DNA from: Acinetobacter sp. ANC 4173
GTDB taxonomy: Bacteria; Pseudomonadota; Gammaproteobacteria; Pseudomonadales; Moraxellaceae
Reading direction: 5' to 3'
DNA: 64,000 bases
Assembly (NCBI RefSeq): GCF_004331255.1
Contig: NZ_SJOF01000003.1
Span: 289,982 to 353,981 of the forward strand
Of the stretch, positions 58,685-64,000 are shown one piece after another. Every line of letters begins with the position of its first letter. Position 1 is the first letter of the stretch. The translations under genes were made by a program, and so were the position numbers. The notes under the pieces were generated by a model. The model ran no database searches. It had not been told where the DNA came from and saw only the letters and a list, made by a program, of their open reading frames with translations.

Positions 58685-59614
58685 TTAGTGTGCTGCACCT
58701 GTAAGTGTTTGTTCTAAAATTGCAACACATAACGCATCAAAACTATAGCCTACCGCATTGGCTGCTTTGGGCACCAATGAATGACTGGTCATGCCTGGTA
58801 CTGTATTGACTTCAAGTAACCAGAAGTTGCCTTGTTCATCCTGCATGGCATCAATACGCCCCCAACCACTTGCCCCAACCGCTTGGAATGCGCGTAAACA
58901 TAATGCTTGTAGACGTTGTTCTTCTGCTTCCGTTAAACCGCACGGAATACCATATTGCACATCATTACGTTGATATTTCGCTTCATAATCATAAAAAGCC
59001 ACATCCGCAGGAGGTTGCAAACGAATCACAGGTAAAGGTTGACCATTTAAAAAGGAAATGGTGAATTCACGCCCTGTAATCCATTTTTCCGCCATCACCA
59101 CTGCATCGTGTTGTGTTGCTTTCACAATTGCAGCAGCCAAATCTTCAGCCTTTTCAACCTTACTCATGCCTACACTAGAGCCTTCATGTACAGGCTTAAT
59201 AATGAGCGGTAAGCCTAAGCTTTCAACCACTTCGGCTAAATCACTGTCTTTATCAATAATGCGGTACGGTGCAGTTGGTAAATCTGACCCTTGCCAGATT
59301 TGTTTGGTTTTAACTTTGTCCATACCAATGGCAGAACCTTGGACACCAGTTCCTGTATAAGGAATGTTTAACCACTCCAATACACCTTGGATCTGGCCGT
59401 CTTCACCACCACGACCATGCAACACAATAAAGGCACGATCATAATTGACCAATTCTGTCACGCTACGATTCTGCGGATCAAATGCCTCGGCATTTACCCC
59501 AGAACGAATCAATGCTTCAAGTACAGCCTGACCACTATCGAGAGAAACCTCACGCTCAGCTGATTTACCACCAAGCAACACGGCAACTTTGCCGAACTTT
59601 GAAGCATTTGACAC
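58685..59614 (-). CDS. ddlB: D-alanine--D-alanine ligase
   Basis: A 309-residue ATP-grasp ligase that makes the D-Ala-D-Ala dipeptide for peptidoglycan. Motifs: VLLGGKSAEREVSL, HGRGGEDGQIQG, PLIIKPVHEGSSVGM, the LLEVNTVPGMTSHSLVP metal/active-site segment at the end. Its place between murC and ftsQ is as in other dcw clusters. Confidence 0.97.
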   Translation of the reverse strand: MSNASKFGKVAVLLGGKSAEREVSLDSGQAVLEALIRSGVNAEAFDPQNRSVTELVNYDRAFIVLHGRGGEDGQIQGVLEWLNIPYTGTGVQGSAIGMDKVKTKQIWQGSDLPTAPYRIIDKDSDLAEVVESLGLPLIIKPVHEGSSVGMSKVEKAEDLAAAIVKATQHDAVVMAEKWITGREFTISFLNGQPLPVIRLQPPADVAFYDYEAKYQRNDVQYGIPCGLTEAEEQRLQALCLRAFQAVGASGWGRIDAMQDEQGNFWLLEVNTVPGMTSHSLVPKAANAVGYSFDALCVAILEQTLTGAAH

Positions 59615-59665
59615 GTTTTTATCCTTAAACTGTTATAACTTTTTAATTGAAACCGAAAACGGCAA

Positions 59666-61114
59666 TTAATCTATATATAATTGATGCTGCGCCAGCTCAA
59701 CTGAGATAGCTCCCACATTACCTGCGCCTTGTGTTAATAACAAGTCATTCGCTTGTAACACTTTACGCATGACATTCGGCAAGTTCCCTTCTACTGGATC
59801 GACCAAGATAGGCTCAACTTCACCACGCAAACGAATACTACGCGCCAATGCACGACTGTCCGCACCCACAATTGGTTTTTCCCCCGCAGGATAAACTTCT
59901 AATAACAGCAATTGATCGACTTGTGACAACACATCAACAAAATCATCAAAACAATCACGGGTACGACTAAAACGGTGCGGCTGGAACAACATGACCAGAC
60001 GACGGTCTGGATGGCTGGCACGAGCTGCTTTAATGGTGGCTTCTACTTCTTTCGGGTGATGTCCATAGTCATCCACCAATTTTACGTTGCCTTCGCCCAA
60101 CTCAAACTCACCCTGAACTTGGAAACGACGGCCCACACCACTGAAACCTTCTAGTGCACGCGCAATCGCAGCATCGGATACCCCTTCATCGGTGGCAATA
60201 CCAATCGCAGCCAGAGCATTTAAAATGTTATGCAAGCCAGGCAGGTTAATGGTCAGACGCAAAGGCTCACGATCTTTACGCAATACGGTAAAGTGTGACT
60301 GCATGCCTTCTTGTGCAATGTCTACCGCACGAATGTCATTGTCTTCATTAAATCCGTAAGTCACCAATGGACGACCAATTCGCGGCATAATTTCACGGAT
60401 GTTGGCATCATCCCCACACACCACGGCCAAACCATAAAATGGCATTTTTTGTAAAAACTTGACAAAAGTATCTTTCAACACATCAAAGCTGCCACCATAG
60501 GTGTCCATATGATCAGCATCAATGTTGGTCACAATGGTGGCCATTGGCTGTAAATATAGGAAAGATGCATCTGACTCGTCTGCTTCAGCCACAATAAAAC
60601 GACTTGCACCTAGCGCTGCATTCACGCCAGTACGATTTAACAAGCCACCAATCACATAAGTTGGATCGAGGTTTTCTTCAGCCAACATACACGTCACAAG
60701 ACTGGTGGTTGTGGTTTTACCGTGTGTTCCCGCAACGGCAATCCCATGACGGTAACGCATCAATTCACCCAACATTTCTGCACGGCGAACCACAGGTGTG
60801 CGATGTTCAATTGCCGCCTTAATTTCAGGGTTTTCTGGATCAATGGCTGTTGAAACCACCAAAACATTGGCGCCTTGGATATTTTCTGCTGCATGCCCGA
60901 TATAAACTTTAATACCATTTTCTTCGAGCTGTACTGTGGTTTTCGATGCCTTGATATCTGAACCAGACACTTTATAGCCTTGGTTTTTCAATACTTCAGC
61001 AATGCCGCACATCCCAGCACCACCAATACCCACGAAATGGATGTGCTTAATACGACGCATTTCTGGGATTTTAATTAATTTCTTTGCTTGATCAGCAGGT
61101 GTAGATGGAGACAT
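59666..61114 (-). CDS. murC: UDP-N-acetylmuramate--L-alanine ligase
   Basis: A 482-residue Mur ligase adding L-Ala to UDP-MurNAc. It has the N-terminal [17 protein letters not shown] nucleotide-binding fold, the ATP loop [24 protein letters not shown] and the C-terminal [14 protein letters not shown] and [11 protein letters not shown]. It is downstream of murG by 12 bp in the same direction and upstream of ddlB. Confidence 0.98.
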   Translation of the reverse strand: MSPSTPADQAKKLIKIPEMRRIKHIHFVGIGGAGMCGIAEVLKNQGYKVSGSDIKASKTTVQLEENGIKVYIGHAAENIQGANVLVVSTAIDPENPEIKAAIEHRTPVVRRAEMLGELMRYRHGIAVAGTHGKTTTTSLVTCMLAEENLDPTYVIGGLLNRTGVNAALGASRFIVAEADESDASFLYLQPMATIVTNIDADHMDTYGGSFDVLKDTFVKFLQKMPFYGLAVVCGDDANIREIMPRIGRPLVTYGFNEDNDIRAVDIAQEGMQSHFTVLRKDREPLRLTINLPGLHNILNALAAIGIATDEGVSDAAIARALEGFSGVGRRFQVQGEFELGEGNVKLVDDYGHHPKEVEATIKAARASHPDRRLVMLFQPHRFSRTRDCFDDFVDVLSQVDQLLLLEVYPAGEKPIVGADSRALARSIRLRGEVEPILVDPVEGNLPNVMRKVLQANDLLLTQGAGNVGAISVELAQHQLYID

Positions 61115-61126
61115 AGCTTACTCTAA

Positions 61127-62224
61127 TCACAATTCTTGAATTAACTCAACGACATGTTGAGTTGCATCGGGTTGAGCCTGTTGACGCGCTTTGACTGCCA
61201 TTTCGGACAATAGTGAACGGTTCATTAACGGCACTAACAATTCTTTTAAACTTTCAGGGGTCATATTGGCTTGCGGACAAATTTTCGCAGCCCCAATATT
61301 CGCTAAGAACTTGGCATTGGCAGTTTGGTGGTCATCCACAGCACTTGGCAACGGTACAAATATAGCCGCAACACCGGCTGTGGCAATTTCAGTCACCGTT
61401 AACGCACCCGCACGGCAGATAATGAGGTCTGCATCTGAATAGGCTTGAGCCATATCTTCAATAAACGGGTGTACTTCGACCTCCAAATTCGCAGGTGCAT
61501 TGGCATATTGCGCCTGTGTCGCCTCAGCATGGTTTTGCCCACATTGATGGTAGACACAAAGTGGCACATTTAATTGCTTTAAGGCTTCAGGTACACATTC
61601 GTTCAGTGCTTTCGCCCCCAAAGAACCACCGACAATTAAAATACGAAGTGGTTGATGGGCTTTTTCACGCTCTTGATAACGCCAAGATGGATTTAAAATT
61701 TCGGTAATTTCTTTACGTACAGGATTACCCGTGGTGACTATTTTAGCTTGCTCTGCAAAGGTTTGCGGAAAAGCCTGACACACTGTGGTCGCGACACGTG
61801 ACAATTGGGTATTGGTAAACCCTGCTATGGCATTTTGTTCATGAATAAGCACAGGAATACCTAAAACCCGTGCAGCCAAGCCACCCGGCCCCGCCACATA
61901 ACCACCAAAACCAGCGACAGCATCAATATTTAGCTGTTTCATATAGCGCATGGCGCTTAGGGTTGCTTTTAAAATTTTAAAAGGTGCCAATAATTTGCGT
62001 ACCATACCATTGCCACGGACGCCTTGAATATCAATTTGGTAAATTGGAATATTTTGATTTTTTAATAAGCGATTTTCCATGCCTGTAGGTGTTGCCAACC
62101 AAGACACTTGTGTTCCTTGTTGTTGCAATTGTTTTGCAACGGCAAGTGCTGGAAAAACATGTCCACCAGTACCAGCGGCCATCATCATTACGCGTTTGGG
62201 CTTTGTTTGCTGTACATCAGTCAC
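61127..62224 (-). CDS. murG: UDP-GlcNAc transferase for lipid II synthesis (MurG)
   Basis: A 365-residue GT-28 glycosyltransferase that converts lipid I to lipid II on the inner membrane face. Motifs: AAGTGGHVFPALAVAKQL at the N-terminus, FGGYVAGPGGLAA, HEQNAIAGFTN, VGGSLGAKALNECVP, and the donor-site ICRAGALTVTEIATAGVAAIFVPLPSAVDDHQ-like stretch with QTANAKFL. It is first in this block; unlike in E. coli, ftsW is not upstream. Confidence 0.98.
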   Translation of the reverse strand: MTDVQQTKPKRVMMMAAGTGGHVFPALAVAKQLQQQGTQVSWLATPTGMENRLLKNQNIPIYQIDIQGVRGNGMVRKLLAPFKILKATLSAMRYMKQLNIDAVAGFGGYVAGPGGLAARVLGIPVLIHEQNAIAGFTNTQLSRVATTVCQAFPQTFAEQAKIVTTGNPVRKEITEILNPSWRYQEREKAHQPLRILIVGGSLGAKALNECVPEALKQLNVPLCVYHQCGQNHAEATQAQYANAPANLEVEVHPFIEDMAQAYSDADLIICRAGALTVTEIATAGVAAIFVPLPSAVDDHQTANAKFLANIGAAKICPQANMTPESLKELLVPLMNRSLLSEMAVKARQQAQPDATQHVVELIQEL

Positions 62225-62530
62225 GGTTTAATTCTTCAATTCAAAAAAATAGGCAAAAATTCATTTAAGTTAACAATTGTAATCACAAACGTAGGGGCGC
62301 GAAAGTTTATTTACTTTGTTTCCCCCAGCATTTCATTGTTTTTTTCTTCAGTTTTGTAAGTTTAAACAAGTTTTATTATTAATCTAGTATAAAAAACCGC
62401 TATCTTTGTTAAAAACCGCAAACAACTTGTATTTTCGGAAAGATTTTCACTTAGATTCTGAGCCTAAAGGACGCTACACAATCCTCAACCACACGCATGT
62501 GATTGAGGTACTGAGTATATTCAAATTTAC
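62225..62530. other. Intergenic region between gshB and murG
   Basis: 306 bases between co-directional leftward genes. The left part is AT-rich and likely holds the murG promoter. Toward gshB there is a hairpin, CCTCAA (62483-62488) with TTGAGG (62503-62508), a possible gshB terminator without a T-run. No gene is seen. Confidence 0.5.
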
Positions 62531-63478
62531 TTAAAGGGTTGGGCGACCTGCCTCTAACACAGCAAATAAATCATCCGCAATTTGAGTACCAAATCGGTTA
62601 TCAATTTCACGAATACAGGTTGGGCTAGTCACATTGATTTCGGTCACGTAATTACCAATCACATCTAGACCAACAAAGATCAGTCCTTTTTCACGCAAGA
62701 ATGGACCCACTTTTTCCGCAATGCTACGGTCATTTTCGGTCAATGGACGGGCTTCACCCAAACCACCCGCAGCCAAGTTACCACGAACTTCACCATTTTG
62801 CGGAATTCGCGCCAAGCAATATGGTACAGGCTCGCCATTGATCATTAAAATACGCTTATCCCCTTCGACAATTTCAGGAATATAACGCTGTGCCATAATC
62901 GGCTGAGTACCATGGTTGGTTAAAATTTCAATGGTTGAGCCAATATTTACCCCGTCCTGATAGAGGCGGAAAATCCCCATGCCGCCCATACCATCAAGCG
63001 GTTTGACAATCACATCGCCTTGTTCTTTAATAAATTCACGAATCAAACTTTGCTGTGAAGTGACCAATGTCGGCACTTGCAGTTCTGGAAACTGGGTCGC
63101 AAACAGTTTTTCATTACAGTCACGCAGGCTTTGTGGTTTGTTAATAATCCACGCCCCTTCGCGCTCTGCCTGTTCTAAAATGTAGGTGGTATAGACAAAG
63201 TTCATATCAAATGGCGGGTCTTTACGCATCAACACCACGTCATACGCCGCGATGGATTCTTTCTTCTTTTCACCCAATTCATAGTAATGGTCGTAATCTT
63301 CAAACACCTTTAACGGCGCAATTAAACCAAAAGCTTTACCCTGCTCGATATATAAATCCTGTTGTAATGCATAACCCAGTTCATGCCCGCGACGGCTTGC
63401 CGCCCACAACATGGCCATAGTTGAGTCTTTTTTCAAATTGACACTTTCAATGGGGTCCATCACAACAAGTACGCGCAT
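62531..63478 (-). CDS. gshB: Glutathione synthetase
   Basis: A 315-residue ATP-grasp enzyme that joins glycine to gamma-glutamylcysteine. Motifs: VLMRKDPPFDMNFVYTTYIL, the ATP-binding VIVKPLDGMGGMGIF, RYIPEIVEGDKRILMINGEP and the C-terminal INVTSPTCIREI. ATG 63478 (AAGAG eight bases upstream, MRVLVVMDPIES) is preferred; the earlier in-frame start is TTG. It is single, upstream of the murG block. Confidence 0.97.
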   Translation of the reverse strand: MRVLVVMDPIESVNLKKDSTMAMLWAASRRGHELGYALQQDLYIEQGKAFGLIAPLKVFEDYDHYYELGEKKKESIAAYDVVLMRKDPPFDMNFVYTTYILEQAEREGAWIINKPQSLRDCNEKLFATQFPELQVPTLVTSQQSLIREFIKEQGDVIVKPLDGMGGMGIFRLYQDGVNIGSTIEILTNHGTQPIMAQRYIPEIVEGDKRILMINGEPVPYCLARIPQNGEVRGNLAAGGLGEARPLTENDRSIAEKVGPFLREKGLIFVGLDVIGNYVTEINVTSPTCIREIDNRFGTQIADDLFAVLEAGRPTL

Positions 63479-63600
63479 AATCAAAACTCTTGTTTAAAGA
63501 TATAATCAGCTAGGAGTATAACGGAGATTATTCGGTTCTATTTCTGAATTTCTATTTTCGCTTATGGATATTTTTGTATAACTTCATTCAGGTTTCCGCT

Positions 63601-63813
63601 ATGCAACAAGCCATTATTGGTTTCCATTTAGATGATGAACAGCATTGGGTAGCAGATTTAGCCTGCGGACATACTCAACATGTCCGCCACACTCCGCCTT
63701 GGCAAAATCGCCCATGGGTGATGACTGAGCAAGGGCGGAAAGACAAGTTGGGCATGACGCTGGAATGTAAAAAGTGTGATGAGAAAGATTTCATAGAAGA
63801 GATTTTATGTTAA
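63601..63813 (+). CDS. DUF3565 domain protein
   Basis: A 70-residue small protein of the DUF3565 family. It has the characteristic CGHTQHVRHTPPW block, RPWV and a C-terminal CKKCD, so four Cys/His clusters may bind zinc. ATG 63601 (AGG about 9 bases upstream) begins MQQAIIGFHLDDEQHW, the usual family start. The function is unknown. It diverges from gshB. Confidence 0.85.
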   Translation: MQQAIIGFHLDDEQHWVADLACGHTQHVRHTPPWQNRPWVMTEQGRKDKLGMTLECKKCDEKDFIEEILC

Positions 63814-63814
63814 G

Positions 63815-63839
63815 TAAAAAGACACCTGAGAAGGTGTCT
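63815..63839 (-). terminator. Hairpin at the right edge, minus-strand U-run
   Basis: AGACACCT (63820-63827), loop GAGA, AGGTGTCT (63832-63839). The A-run lies on the left, so the U-run serves a leftward transcript coming from the window edge; it may also close the DUF3565 transcript. Confidence 0.65.
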
Positions 63840-63852
63840 ACAAAATTAGTGG

Positions 63853-64000
63853 TTATTCAGTATTTATTTTTGCATCTAAAAAATTTCTTAAATAAATTGG
63901 AAGATTTGGAGGCGTTAAATTTCCTATAAGAAAATTTGTTTCTTTTCCAGTCATTAATGATTGAAATAGCTAAAACAATAGCTAGTAAAATCAGAACAGT
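63853..64000 (-). other. Possible 3' end of a leftward gene cut by the window edge
   Basis: Two overlapping leftward frames end here. One runs from the edge to TGA at about 63859 with a hydrophobic start (VLILLAIVLAISI). The other is a 33-codon frame from ATG 63954 to TAA 63853 with protein-like content (NLTPPNLPIYL). The minus-strand terminator just beyond fits a real gene end. Which frame is coding, or whether a frameshift joins them, cannot be told without the next bases. Confidence 0.3.

Overview
The window reads as a piece of an Acinetobacter (Moraxellaceae) chromosome. It carries an Omp33-36-type porin, a chromosomal class D (OXA-type) beta-lactamase with a lipoprotein signal, a split dcw cluster (murG-murC-ddlB-ftsQ-ftsA-ftsZ without ftsW), the DciA helicase-loader family, and moderately AT-rich DNA. 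No rRNA, tRNA, insertion sequence, prophage or CRISPR array was seen. Almost all of it is ordinary core genome. The exceptions are a low-GC accessory patch at about 8.2-9.7 kb and a few broken or unrecognised genes. The species cannot be fixed from the sequence alone.

Layout. 0-8.2 kb: tenA; a MerR regulator followed by an SDR gene whose promoter has the long spacer typical of MerR targets; glpM; a Fur-box-controlled CxxC protein; a NemR-like regulator in an apparent operon with a quinone oxidoreductase and a DUF1304 membrane protein, with a matching dyad operator; and uvrA. 8.2-10.6 kb: a palindromic repeat, a macro-domain protein diverging from a frameshifted unknown gene, and a secreted MORN-type repeat protein. 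10.6-18.2 kb: a membrane diguanylate cyclase, the OXA enzyme, a roughly 1-kb non-coding stretch with two hairpins, the Omp33-36 porin, a choline-type BCCT transporter, and an ion channel with an altered selectivity filter.

18.4-31 kb is an acetate-use region. It holds yjcH-actP (acetate uptake), a CrbS-like transporter-fused hybrid kinase, an unknown 255-aa protein, a CrbR-like response regulator and acs (acetyl-CoA synthetase), interrupted by a dimethylsulfone-use pair (msuE-sfnG). 31-46 kb: DUF805 protein, MscS channel, rsmE, waaA, an Old Yellow Enzyme with an ArsR-type repressor, prfB with its programmed +1 frameshift, a twice-interrupted porin pseudogene next to an intact paralogue, recJ, pdxH, glmM, guaB and an ODP-type diiron/MBL protein. 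46-64 kb: a GDT1-family Mn2+/cation exporter, aceE-aceF, an M23 peptidase diverging from dciA, lpxC, the ftsZ-to-murG block, gshB, and DUF3565.

The regions most worth a second look are the macro-domain pair with its poly-A frameshift, the unknown gene inside the acetate regulon plus a shared dyad there, the porin with two in-frame TAA codons, the ion channel with a GLSD filter, the possible antisense RNA upstream of the porin, and the small structured elements at 33.7 kb and 47.05 kb. No clearly new multi-gene system was found. The macro-domain pair is the best candidate for one.
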